Assembly: GCF_900187985.1 (NCBI RefSeq)
Contig: NZ_FZOA01000007.1
Location: 124,001-188,000, forward strand
From: Methylobacillus rhizosphaerae
GTDB lineage: Bacteria > Pseudomonadota > Gammaproteobacteria > Burkholderiales > Methylophilaceae
Direction: 5' to 3'
DNA: 64,000 nt
Shown piece after piece: positions 1 through 8,411 of this stretch. Each line of letters begins with the position of its first letter. Positions within the stretch are counted from its first letter, which is position 1. A program made the translations under genes and the position numbers. The notes under the pieces are model-generated. The model searched no databases, was not told the origin of the DNA, and worked only from the letters and a program-made list of their open reading frames with translations.

Positions 1-2
1 TT

Positions 3-462
<460 letters not shown>

Positions 463-507
463 TTTTTGCAGTCATCGAGTATGGCGGCCAAGAGAAATTC
501 TGGCGGT

Positions 508-527
508 TATAATGAATTTTTCATTAT
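508..527. promoter_or_regulatory. TATAAT box overlapped by an inverted repeat upstream of gloA
   Basis: A TATAAT at 508-513 is overlapped by a perfect 7-bp inverted repeat, ATAATGA (509-515) and TCATTAT (521-527), with a 5-nt AT spacer. It ends 18 nt before the gloA start. It may be an operator over the -10 element or an mRNA hairpin. No good -35 box is seen 17 nt upstream, so a promoter here is only tentative. Confidence 0.35.
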
Positions 528-545
528 GGTGTTAAGGAGTCGTTT

Positions 546-944
546 GTGCGCATATTGCATACCATGTTGAGAGTTGGCGATCTGGAAAAGTCACTGGCAT
601 TTTATACCAATGTGCTGGGCATGAAATTACTGCGGCGTCACGAGTACCCGGAAGGCAAGTTCACATTGGCATTTGTAGGCTATGGCAGCGAAAGTGAGCA
701 GGCTGTGATCGAGCTTACGCATAACTGGGACACGGCCAGTTATGACAAAGGCAATGCCTATGGACATATCGCCATTGAGGTGGAGGATGCCTATGCTGCC
801 TGTGAGGCAGTCAAGCAGGCAGGGGGCAAGGTGGTACGCGAAGCTGGCCCCATGATGCATGGCACGACTGTCATTGCCTTTATTGAGGACCCGGATGGCT
901 ATAAGGTTGAGTTCATACAGCAAGGCACCTGGACGCCCGCCTGA
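546..944 (+). CDS. gloA: Lactoylglutathione lyase (glyoxalase I)
   Basis: A 132-residue vicinal-oxygen-chelate enzyme that converts the hemithioacetal of methylglyoxal and glutathione to S-lactoylglutathione. The four expected metal ligands are in the standard places: His5, Glu56, His74 and Glu122, matching the nickel-type E. coli enzyme in length and spacing. The start is GTG at 546, preceded by AAGGAG at 535-540. The gene lies alone between the ferredoxin and a convergent regulator gene, with only 22 nt to the latter. Methylglyoxal detoxification suits a cell with high triose-phosphate flux, but nothing ties it to the mxa genes beyond proximity. Confidence 0.93.
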   Translation: MRILHTMLRVGDLEKSLAFYTNVLGMKLLRRHEYPEGKFTLAFVGYGSESEQAVIELTHNWDTASYDKGNAYGHIAIEVEDAYAACEAVKQAGGKVVREAGPMMHGTTVIAFIEDPDGYKVEFIQQGTWTPA

Positions 945-966
945 CCGTGAAGTTCTTTTCCTAGGT

Positions 967-2439
967 TTAGGTATCGGAACTTGTTTCCAGTGCCTGTTTC
1001 AGGCGCTTGATACCCTCCTCGATCTCGTTCAGGTCAAGATTGCCAAAGCCCAGCCGGAAAGCGGCTGGGGCTGGCTGAGCCATGGCAAAATTGGCAGCCG
1101 GCAGTAGCCCTATCTTATTAATTTTTGACTTTTCCAGCAGAGATTGCATCTGATTCTGCTTTTTAAGCAGAACCCAGAATGCCAATCCTCCTACCGGCAT
1201 TCTGAAATCCATATACGCCGTTAGGTGTTCATTGATCAGATTTTCCAGGCTGTGGCGGCGTTCAGAATAAATCTTGAATGTTTTACGGATATGGTGACGC
1301 AGTTCGCCACTATTGATCAGCCCTGATACTGTCTGCTCGGTCACGGAATTTCCCTGTCGGTCGATCAGCAATATTTCCTGGCTGCATCGCTCTATCAGGC
1401 TACTGGATGTCACGAGATAGCCAATCCGTAATGCCGGGGCCAGCACTTTGGAGAGTGAGCCCACGTAGATGACGCGTTTCTGCTTGTCGTTGCTGGCCAG
1501 TGGCAGTATGGGATGGTTGGTGAAGTGGAATTCATGGTCGTAGTCATCTTCTATGATATGGAAATCATAGGTTTCTGCCAGCATCAGCAGTTTCAGCCGC
1601 CGCTCGGCGGTCATGGTGACGGTAGTAGGGAACTGGTGGTGAGGCGTGACGTAGACTGCGCGGATAGGGGTGGTCTGGCATAGTTGTTCCAGTTCATCCA
1701 CCTTGAGTCCATATTCATCCAGGCCGACAGTCAATATATTGGCGCCACAGGATTGAAAGGCATCACGCGCCGGAGGGTAAGTCAAGTGCTCGACGACGAC
1801 ATGATCACCGGCCTGTACCAGCACCCTGGCGGCAAGAAAAATCCCCATCTGACTGCCTCGGACAATGCATATATTGTCCGGGGTGACGTACAGGCCGCGT
1901 TCCATATTGAGCATATCCGTAATCGAGCTTCTCAGTGAGTACATGCCCTTGGGATCTCCATATGTCAGGCAATGATTCTTGTCGGCATGCAACAGGCTGT
2001 GGCGAAAGGCGCGGGCAATGATGTTGTTGGGAATCAGGCGTGTATCAGGCATGCCATCACTGAAATGAATGACGCCATCTTGTGGTAGCACGAATGCGGA
2101 TGCCACTGTGGTTGATGTGGAGAGTGGATGGCTTCGGACATTGGTCGCCGCAGGATGGGGAGGTGAAGCCGGCAGATTGGGGGAAACAAAGGTCTGGCTG
2201 CGGGCGGCGGAAGAAAGCCAGCCTTGGGCAATCAATTCCTCATACGCCATGATGACTGTTTTGCGATTGACTGCCAGGTTGCTGGCGAGCTGCCGGCTAC
2301 TGGGCATAGGGGAGGATGGTGTCAGCCTGCCTGCCTGAATTTCCTCAATGATCTTCTGCACGATCTGCATAAAGACTGGCAGTTTGGAGCCAGGGGCCAG
2401 TTCGAATTTGAAATCCCACAACCTGACGCGTTTTACCAT
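967..2439 (-). CDS. MocR/GabR-family PLP-binding transcriptional regulator
   Basis: A 490-residue fusion of an N-terminal GntR winged helix-turn-helix (about residues 15-85, with PSSRQLA...NRKTV) and a C-terminal fold-type I aminotransferase domain (about 125-485). The aminotransferase part keeps the DDYDHEF motif (298-304) and the PLP-anchoring lysine, Lys331, in GSLSKVLAPALRIG. Such proteins (PdxR, GabR, TauR) bind DNA and use PLP or an amino-compound adduct as effector, usually controlling a divergent gene. Here the divergent unit starting 215 nt away is mxaRSACKL. Whether it regulates those genes, its own gene or a distant target is unknown; the intergenic repeats described separately are the best hint. 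Confidence 0.9.
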   Translation of the reverse strand: MVKRVRLWDFKFELAPGSKLPVFMQIVQKIIEEIQAGRLTPSSPMPSSRQLASNLAVNRKTVIMAYEELIAQGWLSSAARSQTFVSPNLPASPPHPAATNVRSHPLSTSTTVASAFVLPQDGVIHFSDGMPDTRLIPNNIIARAFRHSLLHADKNHCLTYGDPKGMYSLRSSITDMLNMERGLYVTPDNICIVRGSQMGIFLAARVLVQAGDHVVVEHLTYPPARDAFQSCGANILTVGLDEYGLKVDELEQLCQTTPIRAVYVTPHHQFPTTVTMTAERRLKLLMLAETYDFHIIEDDYDHEFHFTNHPILPLASNDKQKRVIYVGSLSKVLAPALRIGYLVTSSSLIERCSQEILLIDRQGNSVTEQTVSGLINSGELRHHIRKTFKIYSERRHSLENLINEHLTAYMDFRMPVGGLAFWVLLKKQNQMQSLLEKSKINKIGLLPAANFAMAQPAPAAFRLGFGNLDLNEIEEGIKRLKQALETSSDT

Positions 2440-2538
2440 GACCTTTCCTTTGCTGACCTTTTCAAGGAATTGTTAATTTTTTTGTATGTGAAAAATTCAT
2501 TCTGGACCATGCATTATAAATTTTCTGGCACTTATGTA

Positions 2539-2569
2539 TACCAGTAACAAATTATTACAATTGGTAACA
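2539..2569. promoter_or_regulatory. Candidate operator: paired repeats between mocR and mxaR
   Basis: TACCA (2539-2543) and TGGTA (2562-2566) form an inverted repeat with an 18-nt spacer. GTAACA occurs twice as a direct repeat exactly 20 bp apart (2544-2549 and 2564-2569), about two helical turns. GTAA/TTAC gives a smaller nested inverted repeat. GabR-type regulators are known to bind direct repeats containing ATACCA, which is present at 2538-2543. Binding by the adjacent MocR protein is inferred, not shown. Confidence 0.4.
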
Positions 2570-2590
2570 CTTAAGGTTGTAAATAATAAA
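2561..2590 (+). promoter_or_regulatory. Possible sigma-70 promoter for mxaRSACKL
   Basis: TTGGTA followed by 17 nt and TAATAA, in a very AT-rich stretch, would start transcription roughly 55-60 nt before the mxaR start. Its -35 box overlaps the repeat pair described for 2539-2569, so a protein bound there could repress or activate it. The match is fair, not strong. Confidence 0.3.
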
Positions 2591-2654
2591 AATATATAAA
2601 AAACATACGGTTGTTTAAATTTCATTATGACGCATGGATGAAGCGAGGAGAAGC

Positions 2655-3692
2655 ATGAATACAGTTTCTTATGATATTGAGCTGGCGGACTGGCGTACCA
2701 AGGCGCTTAAGCTGGAAAGCGAAGTGGGCAAGATCATCGTGGGCCAGACAAAAGCGATACGCTTGATGACAACCGCGATTTTCGCGCGCGGCCATGTGCT
2801 GCTGGAAGGCGGGGTGGGTGTAGGTAAAACCACTTTGTTGCAATCCATCACTCGCGGTATGGGAGGCGCCTATGAGCGTATCGAGGGCACGGTTGACTTG
2901 ATGCCCAATGATCTCATCTACCACACCTATCTCAATTCCGAAGGGCGTCCGCAAATTGACGAAGGTCCTTTGTTGCGTGCTGGCGAGAACCTGTCGGTGT
3001 TTTTCTTCAACGAAATCAACCGGGCCCGCCCACAGGTGCATGCCTTGATGTTGCGTGTGATGGCGGAACGTCACCTGCAAGCATTCAAGAAAGATTACCG
3101 CCTCCCACATATGGTGGTGTTTGCCGACCGCAACCAGGTGGAAAAGAACGAAACCTTTGAAATTCCTTCTGCTGCACGAGATCGTTTCATGATGGAGATC
3201 CCCATTGAGATTCCGGAAAGCCGCGAGCACAGGAAATCCCTGATTTTTGATACCAAGTTCCAGCATGCCGAAGTGCTGACACAACAGGTTGAAGATCATA
3301 TCCTGCAATTTGACCAGCTCAACAGCTTTTCCGACACCATACAGCGTCATGTGCGTTCCAGCCCTGTCCTGGAAGAATATGCACTGGATTTGTGGGAGGC
3401 AACGCAGGAACCAGCCAGGTTTGGTATCAAGCTGGATGGTGTGGAAGTTTCCCGCCTGGTCCAGGCGGGCGCCAGCCCTCGCGGTATGGGCATGCTGATG
3501 AAGGCATCACGGGTTAATGCCTGGCTTAACGGGCGTGACAGCTTGCTGCCTGAGGATATTCACGCGGTATTCCATGAAATCATTGCGCACCGCCTGGTGT
3601 TCAATCCTATGTATGACTCCAAGCGTACTGCACTGGCCCGCGAGTTGACCGCGCAGATCATCAATACCGTTGTAGTGCCCGGCAAGCACTGA
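2655..3692 (+). CDS. mxaR: MxaR, MoxR-family AAA+ ATPase of methanol dehydrogenase maturation
   Basis: A 345-residue MoxR ATPase. Walker A is GGVGVGKT (52-59); the Walker B region reads FFFNEINRARPQVH (from about 116), where Asn replaces the usual Asp before the catalytic Glu120, as I recall for MxaR proteins. MoxR ATPases work with VWA-domain partners as metal-insertion or folding chaperones; MxaR is needed for active calcium-dependent methanol dehydrogenase. The start is the ATG at 2655, preceded by GAGGAG at 2645-2650; an in-frame ATG at 2634 lacks a ribosome-binding site. It is the first gene of a tightly packed six-gene unit, with 7 nt to mxaS. Confidence 0.85.
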   Translation: MNTVSYDIELADWRTKALKLESEVGKIIVGQTKAIRLMTTAIFARGHVLLEGGVGVGKTTLLQSITRGMGGAYERIEGTVDLMPNDLIYHTYLNSEGRPQIDEGPLLRAGENLSVFFFNEINRARPQVHALMLRVMAERHLQAFKKDYRLPHMVVFADRNQVEKNETFEIPSAARDRFMMEIPIEIPESREHRKSLIFDTKFQHAEVLTQQVEDHILQFDQLNSFSDTIQRHVRSSPVLEEYALDLWEATQEPARFGIKLDGVEVSRLVQAGASPRGMGMLMKASRVNAWLNGRDSLLPEDIHAVFHEIIAHRLVFNPMYDSKRTALARELTAQIINTVVVPGKH

Positions 3693-3699
3693 GGCAGCC

Positions 3700-4563
3700 A
3701 TGATTGCAATACCGGAAAAATCCTTTACCTACAGCATTCCATGGAAATCGGATAACCATCACTTGGGCGATCATCCGGGTAATCAGCGCGGTATCGGGTT
3801 TGAATACCGAGGCAATGTGCCCCTGGTGGATTATCCTGATACCCGGCGCATGGATATCAGTCGCAGTTTGCGTGATCCGTTCGAACAAATACAGGTGCGC
3901 CTGTTCAACCAGGAAAGTCCGACCCCGGTATATATCCTCTGCGATATGTCCAGCTCCATGCAGTTCAAGGGACAAATCCGGAAGCTGGATCTGGCTGTAG
4001 AGATTGCGGCGTCCATTGGTAGTGCTGTAGCACATGCAGGCGATGTTTACAGCTTTATTGGATATCACGAGAAGGTACTTGCAGAGACTTTGCTGCCGAT
4101 GGGTAATCGCCTATCCGAGCTGCTGGCGCAGTTGTGTCAGGTGGCGGCATGTGAGGATATGGGACGCAATAGCGCTGGCGTGCTGGACGTGCCGCAATAT
4201 CTGGGGCAGAAAAAAAGCCTGGTGTTCTGGCTGTCTGATTTTCATATGCCCCTGGAGCATGTGGACCAGACGTTGACAGCCATGTCTGCACACCAGGTCA
4301 TTCCCGTTGTGCTCTGGGATGAACATGAAGTCAGCAGGCTGCCCAGGCTGGGGTTCAGCAACATGATAGATCCCGAGACCGGCGTCAGTCGCAATATGTT
4401 CTTCACCTCAGCCTTGCGGCAGCGCATTGAGGAGATGTATGCAGAGCGCCAACACACCTTGCAGCAGCTGTTTCTCAAGTTCGATAGTCCTGCACTCTAT
4501 ATCACGGATGACTATCACCCGGACCTGATGACCAATTATTTTGAACAGTATTTGAGCTTATGA
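3700..4563 (+). CDS. mxaS: MxaS, DUF58 protein with a VWA-like MIDAS
   Basis: A 287-residue DUF58 protein, the usual partner encoded directly after a MoxR ATPase. The central segment has a metal-ion-dependent adhesion-site motif D-M-S-S-S (Asp82, Ser84, Ser86), typical of the VWA-like fold hidden in DUF58. No signal peptide or membrane segment is apparent, so it is probably cytosolic or peripheral. In methylotrophs MxaS is required for methanol oxidation together with MxaR, A, C, K and L, probably in calcium insertion or assembly. The stop overlaps the mxaA start in an ATGA, indicating translational coupling. Confidence 0.82.
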   Translation: MIAIPEKSFTYSIPWKSDNHHLGDHPGNQRGIGFEYRGNVPLVDYPDTRRMDISRSLRDPFEQIQVRLFNQESPTPVYILCDMSSSMQFKGQIRKLDLAVEIAASIGSAVAHAGDVYSFIGYHEKVLAETLLPMGNRLSELLAQLCQVAACEDMGRNSAGVLDVPQYLGQKKSLVFWLSDFHMPLEHVDQTLTAMSAHQVIPVVLWDEHEVSRLPRLGFSNMIDPETGVSRNMFFTSALRQRIEEMYAERQHTLQQLFLKFDSPALYITDDYHPDLMTNYFEQYLSL

Positions 4564-5474
4564 AAAATATCATTCCACTGATGGGTTTCCTGATGGCCTT
4601 GCTGCTTACGCCGCACGCCATGGCAGGAGCCGATACGATGCCTGAGGTGACAGTCACCGATCCTGCCCGTAGTTATGGTGTGCAGATTGGCGATGTGTTG
4701 TCGCGGCACTTGAGTTTCACTTTGCCTGCCAACAGCCAACTTGCCAAGGACAGCTTGCCTGCCAAAGGCAGCAGGCAGGATGGCATAGAGTTGGTCAGTG
4801 TTCAGATGCAGCAGGATGGCAAGCAGGGCTATGTGCTGCAATTGCAGTACCAGGTATTTGCTACCCATAGCACCCCTGTTGCCATGCAGCTGCCGGAGTT
4901 GAGCCTGAAATACCAGGCAGCCGATGGACAGGAGCATGTGCTGGCTATACCCGCATGGAAATTCTGGTTTGCACCTCTGGTCAGTAGTAATGCCGCCCGG
5001 CTGGGCAAGGCCGCGGTGAATATGCAGAACCAGTTCCGCCCACCACTGGTGGATATGCGTGAGATGCGCTATTGGTTGCTGGTATTTGCCGGCCTGGTTG
5101 TAGCTGGTGCGCTGGCCTTGCTCTATATCAATGCAGACCGCAAGTGGCTACCGTTCATGGGAGGCGCGTTTGCCGAGGCGCATCGCCGGATCAAGCGTCT
5201 CAAGCCATCATCACCGCAAGCCGTGCAGGAGGCGTTCTATCACTTGCATACTGCGTTCAATACCTGGCACGGCAATAATTGTTTCGCGCAGGATATTGAC
5301 AGTTTTGTACAGAAAAACCCGCGTTTTGGCAGGTCACGTGCAGCCATCGACCGTTTTTTCGCCAGTTCGAATGAGCACCTGTTTTTAGAACAGGGACAGG
5401 ATACGGCAGAAACCATCAAGGAGTTGAAGCAGATCAGCAAGCAACTCCGGCATTGTGAGCGAGGCGTAGCGTGA
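4560..5474 (+). CDS. mxaA: MxaA, periplasmic/membrane methanol dehydrogenase maturation protein
   Basis: A 304-residue protein. It has an N-terminal signal peptide with probable cleavage after A-M-A near residue 22, a periplasmic domain to about residue 165, one transmembrane segment near 168-188 (WLLVFAGLVVAGALALLY) and a cytosolic tail. MxaA is required for insertion of Ca2+ into methanol dehydrogenase in other methylotrophs; its order after MxaR and MxaS is diagnostic. It overlaps mxaS by ATGA and mxaC by GTGA. Sequence conservation in this family is low, so the name depends largely on position and topology. Confidence 0.78.
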   Translation: MKNIIPLMGFLMALLLTPHAMAGADTMPEVTVTDPARSYGVQIGDVLSRHLSFTLPANSQLAKDSLPAKGSRQDGIELVSVQMQQDGKQGYVLQLQYQVFATHSTPVAMQLPELSLKYQAADGQEHVLAIPAWKFWFAPLVSSNAARLGKAAVNMQNQFRPPLVDMREMRYWLLVFAGLVVAGALALLYINADRKWLPFMGGAFAEAHRRIKRLKPSSPQAVQEAFYHLHTAFNTWHGNNCFAQDIDSFVQKNPRFGRSRAAIDRFFASSNEHLFLEQGQDTAETIKELKQISKQLRHCERGVA

Positions 5475-6451
5475 GTTTTCAATATCCCTGGCTGCTTGTG
5501 CTGCTGCCTTTGTGTTTTATCCCTTTCTGGCTCAAGGGACGGCAGGGCACCTTATATTCCTGGATCGCGATGTTGCCGCAGGACCGTATTTCTCGCCTGA
5601 TGGATAATGGCCTGAAAGTACTCATGACTGCTTTGCTGTTGTCCATCCTGTTGGCATTGGCGCATCCTCATGGCCCGGAGAAAGTGGTGCAACGCGTTGG
5701 CAAGGGCGCGCAGATTGCACTGGTGATTGATCGCAGCGTGAGTATGGATCATCCTTTTGCCGGAGATGTGTCTTCCGGCAGTGCGGGGGAAATCAAATCC
5801 ACTGCTGCGCGACGCCTGATTACCAAGTTCATTGATTCGCGTCCTGATGACATGATGGGGGTAGTGGGGTTTTCCAACTCTGCGCTCTACAGTGTCAAGA
5901 TCACCAACAACCGTGCCGCGATTCACGCTGCCATCAATGCTGCTACCAGCCCGTCCCTCAACCAGACCAATATCGGTTCCGGCTTGACCAAGGGTATTAC
6001 GCTGTTTGACAACATCGACAGCACTGGCTCGCGCGCCATTATCCTGTTGTCCGATGGTGCGGGAAAGTTGAGCCCCAGGGTTAAGGCGACTTTGCAGGCG
6101 ACCTTGAAGAAAAATCACCTGGCTCTGTACTGGATTGTGCTGCGCCAGCCGGATGATGTGAGCATTTTCTCCAAGAACGAGTATGACGAAGACCGTGTGC
6201 CGACTGCAATTGCGCTGGATCGATACTTCAAGTCACTGAATATTCCGTACCAGGCATATGAGGCGGACAACCCCGATACCCTGCAATCTGCAATCCAAGA
6301 CATCGGCAAGCGGGAAAACAAGCCTATCCGTTACCCGATCACTATTCCCGGACGCAACTTCTCGCAGGATTTCGCGGTACTGGCACTGGTACTGGGATGT
6401 TTGATATTGCTGCTCAAGAATCTGAGGATTTATTCATGGAAAAACAACTGA
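5471..6451 (+). CDS. mxaC: MxaC, VWA-domain membrane protein
   Basis: A 326-residue VWA protein with hydrophobic segments near residues 5-20 and 50-65, a VWA domain carrying the MIDAS D-R-S-V-S (Asp87, Ser89, Ser91) and a C-terminal membrane segment (about 298-318). The topology is that of BatA-like partners of MoxR ATPases: the metal-binding VWA domain sits in the periplasm between membrane anchors. In the mxa system it is needed for active methanol dehydrogenase, probably metal loading. Translation starts at a GTG that shares bases with the mxaA stop, and the 3' end overlaps mxaK by 16 nt. Confidence 0.82.
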   Translation: MSFQYPWLLVLLPLCFIPFWLKGRQGTLYSWIAMLPQDRISRLMDNGLKVLMTALLLSILLALAHPHGPEKVVQRVGKGAQIALVIDRSVSMDHPFAGDVSSGSAGEIKSTAARRLITKFIDSRPDDMMGVVGFSNSALYSVKITNNRAAIHAAINAATSPSLNQTNIGSGLTKGITLFDNIDSTGSRAIILLSDGAGKLSPRVKATLQATLKKNHLALYWIVLRQPDDVSIFSKNEYDEDRVPTAIALDRYFKSLNIPYQAYEADNPDTLQSAIQDIGKRENKPIRYPITIPGRNFSQDFAVLALVLGCLILLLKNLRIYSWKNN

Positions 6452-6990
6452 AAATCAAGAACGCCATCGCGAGCCTGGTGCTGGTTACCGGGCTGGTGGG
6501 AGCTGGCATCACCCTGCACCAGATACGACAGGCAGAACAGGTCAACCACGCTTTGCGCACCGGTGGCGAGGTGAGCAGTGAGGAAACATATGCCTTGCAG
6601 CGCAAGTTTGCCGAGGCATACTTCCAGGGGGCTGCCAAGAACTACAAGCATGCCGTGCAGAATTACGGGCAGCTGCTGGAAAATCTGGAGAAAAAAGGCG
6701 ATGTAGACCCTGAGTTGCGTGCGAAGATTTTCTACAACATTGGAAACAACCTGTTCCGCTCTGGTTTGATCCGTATGGTGAACTCTGATGGCAGCCTGCA
6801 GGATGATGCCAAATATGCCTATGCACAGGCCGTGGTAGCCTATGAGCAGGCATTGAAACAGAATCCTGCGCAATCCGAAGCCAAGTTCAACCTCAGCCTG
6901 CTGCATGCCGTGATTCCTGCCAATATGCAGATCGGTAAACGTGAGCAGACCGGGATGGAGCTGAGCAACCTGCCGATAGGATTGCCATGA
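6436..6990 (+). CDS. mxaK: MxaK, membrane-anchored TPR-like protein
   Basis: A 184-residue protein with one N-terminal membrane anchor (about 8-27) and a helical, TPR-like periplasmic part (A-x-Y-x-Q-A-V-x-x-Y-x-Q-A-L-x-x-N-P around 125-145). It lies between two VWA genes, an order found in mxa clusters; in bat operons the TPR gene follows both VWA genes. The ATG at 6436 is preceded by GAGG at 6424-6427 and begins a proper membrane anchor; the alternative in-frame start 39 nt upstream, inside mxaC, adds a charged leader and is less likely. It overlaps mxaL by ATGA. Confidence 0.78.
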   Translation: MEKQLKIKNAIASLVLVTGLVGAGITLHQIRQAEQVNHALRTGGEVSSEETYALQRKFAEAYFQGAAKNYKHAVQNYGQLLENLEKKGDVDPELRAKIFYNIGNNLFRSGLIRMVNSDGSLQDDAKYAYAQAVVAYEQALKQNPAQSEAKFNLSLLHAVIPANMQIGKREQTGMELSNLPIGLP

Positions 6991-7967
6991 AGCCAGCATT
7001 GATTCTTCGCCGTATCGTGGCATGGAGTCGGCAGCATTACGAAAACGTGCTGATCGTGCTGGCCTTGCTGTTGTTGCTGGCTTCCCTGATCAAGCCGCAA
7101 ATACTCCTGAAGCAGGAAGTGCATAATTTCCTGTTGCTGGCTGACGTGTCGCAGAGCATGAATGCGTTGGATTCCAAGCTGAACAACAAGGAAGTCAGCC
7201 GCATGGAGTTCACCCGCCATCTCATGAAGCGTGTGGTGGAAAACTCCAAATGTGGCACTTATATCAGTGTTGGGGCATATGCGGCACAAAACGTGGCCTT
7301 GCTGCTCATGCCGCTGGAAGTGTGCGCGAATTATGATGAAATCATCGATACCATCGCGCAGCTGGAATGGCGTATGGCGTGGAGCGGCAACAGTCGCATC
7401 ACCTTCGGGGTCAAGTCTGCAGAAGCTACACTGGACTACCTGGACACACCAGCCAAAATGCTGTTTTTTACGGATGGTGATGAAGCGCCCAAGGCCAATG
7501 GTATCAACAGGCTGGATCTCAGTGATGTGCGTGTTGGTCCTCGATTGGTGTTTGTCGGTGTTGGAGGCAAGGAAGCAGTAGGTGTGCCACGCTACAATTC
7601 CAACAACAAATGGGTGGGTTATTGGAGTATGGAGTCCAAGGATGAAGAGGGCGGTGGTGGTGGTAACTACGCTGATGCCAGTAAAGATGACCCTGATCCT
7701 GTGGTTGCATCTGCCGAGTGGGACCGCTACTTATCCATGCTGGACGAAGAGCACCTGACCAACCTGGCAGGGGAGATCAAGGCGCAGTATGTGGAAGGTG
7801 CGGACAATCAGGAGTTCCTGGACTTTGTGCAGAAGCAGAAGCCGGCAGCCAAGATAGTGACGATTTACTCTCTGACCTGGCTTTATTACAGCCTGGCTTT
7901 TCTCTGCATACTGGGTATTTACCTGCCCAACTTGCGAGTGGGAAAGAACCGCATGAAATTCAGTTAA
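6987..7967 (+). CDS. mxaL: MxaL, VWA-domain membrane protein
   Basis: A 326-residue protein, the second VWA protein of the unit. It has an N-terminal membrane segment (about 20-36), the MIDAS D-V-S-Q-S (Asp53, Ser55, Ser57), a glycine-rich loop around residues 222-228, and a C-terminal membrane helix. MxaL is required for calcium insertion into methanol dehydrogenase in characterised methylotrophs. It is the last gene of the unit; a rho-independent terminator follows 70 nt later. The mxaD/E/H/B genes that often follow mxaL are not here, and mxaFJGI are not in the window. Confidence 0.8.
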   Translation: MKPALILRRIVAWSRQHYENVLIVLALLLLLASLIKPQILLKQEVHNFLLLADVSQSMNALDSKLNNKEVSRMEFTRHLMKRVVENSKCGTYISVGAYAAQNVALLLMPLEVCANYDEIIDTIAQLEWRMAWSGNSRITFGVKSAEATLDYLDTPAKMLFFTDGDEAPKANGINRLDLSDVRVGPRLVFVGVGGKEAVGVPRYNSNNKWVGYWSMESKDEEGGGGGNYADASKDDPDPVVASAEWDRYLSMLDEEHLTNLAGEIKAQYVEGADNQEFLDFVQKQKPAAKIVTIYSLTWLYYSLAFLCILGIYLPNLRVGKNRMKFS

Positions 7968-8411
7968 CGTAGTGATCATTATGGGGCTGATGCGCTCCGG
8001 TGCAGGATGTACTGACAGTTATCATGCACATTCCAGGCAAACCTCCATTGTTATGGGGGTTTGCTTTTTTTATATGGAGCAGCCTTGGAATGAATGTAAG
8101 GTTTTGTAAATCATATAGGCTGGGAGAGGGAGGTAGCTGGCAGTGTCAAAATATCCCGTAGCTGCGGAGATTTTTTATAAGTTGTTGATTTATATTTTCT
8201 TAAATGTATGTGATGTTGTTTTCCTGGATGCGGCTGGGAGCTAGGTGAGGAATATCTCCTGCATGAACAGATCGCAAGGTGTAGGGATGTGTAAATTAGT
8301 TTGCAGCGAGTGATTGGGGAAAATAACATGATGGTCAGGAAAACAGTCTGCTAGCTTGTTTACTATATATAGACTGGTTTCATTTCTTAAATTTATGTTC
8401 TTGAAATTCCT
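7968..8411. other. Intergenic region between mxaL and the efflux operon
   Basis: 444 nt without a convincing gene. It contains the mxaL terminator near its left end; the rest is AT-rich, with TATA-like stretches around 8366-8373 that could belong to the efflux-operon promoter, but no -35/-10 pair stands out. Confidence 0.6.
8037..8071 (+). terminator. Rho-independent terminator after mxaL
   Basis: A 10-bp stem, GCAAACCTCC (8037-8046) with GGGGGTTTGC (8055-8064), one G-U pair, 8-nt loop, followed by seven T residues. It closes the mxaRSACKL unit. Confidence 0.88.

Noticed and set aside
2655-7967. The MoxR cluster as a generic bat (aerotolerance-like) operon
   Set aside because: The order MoxR-DUF58-MxaA-VWA-TPR-VWA, FFFNEINR in the ATPase and the methylotroph context fit mxaRSACKL better, although a paralogous role is not excluded.
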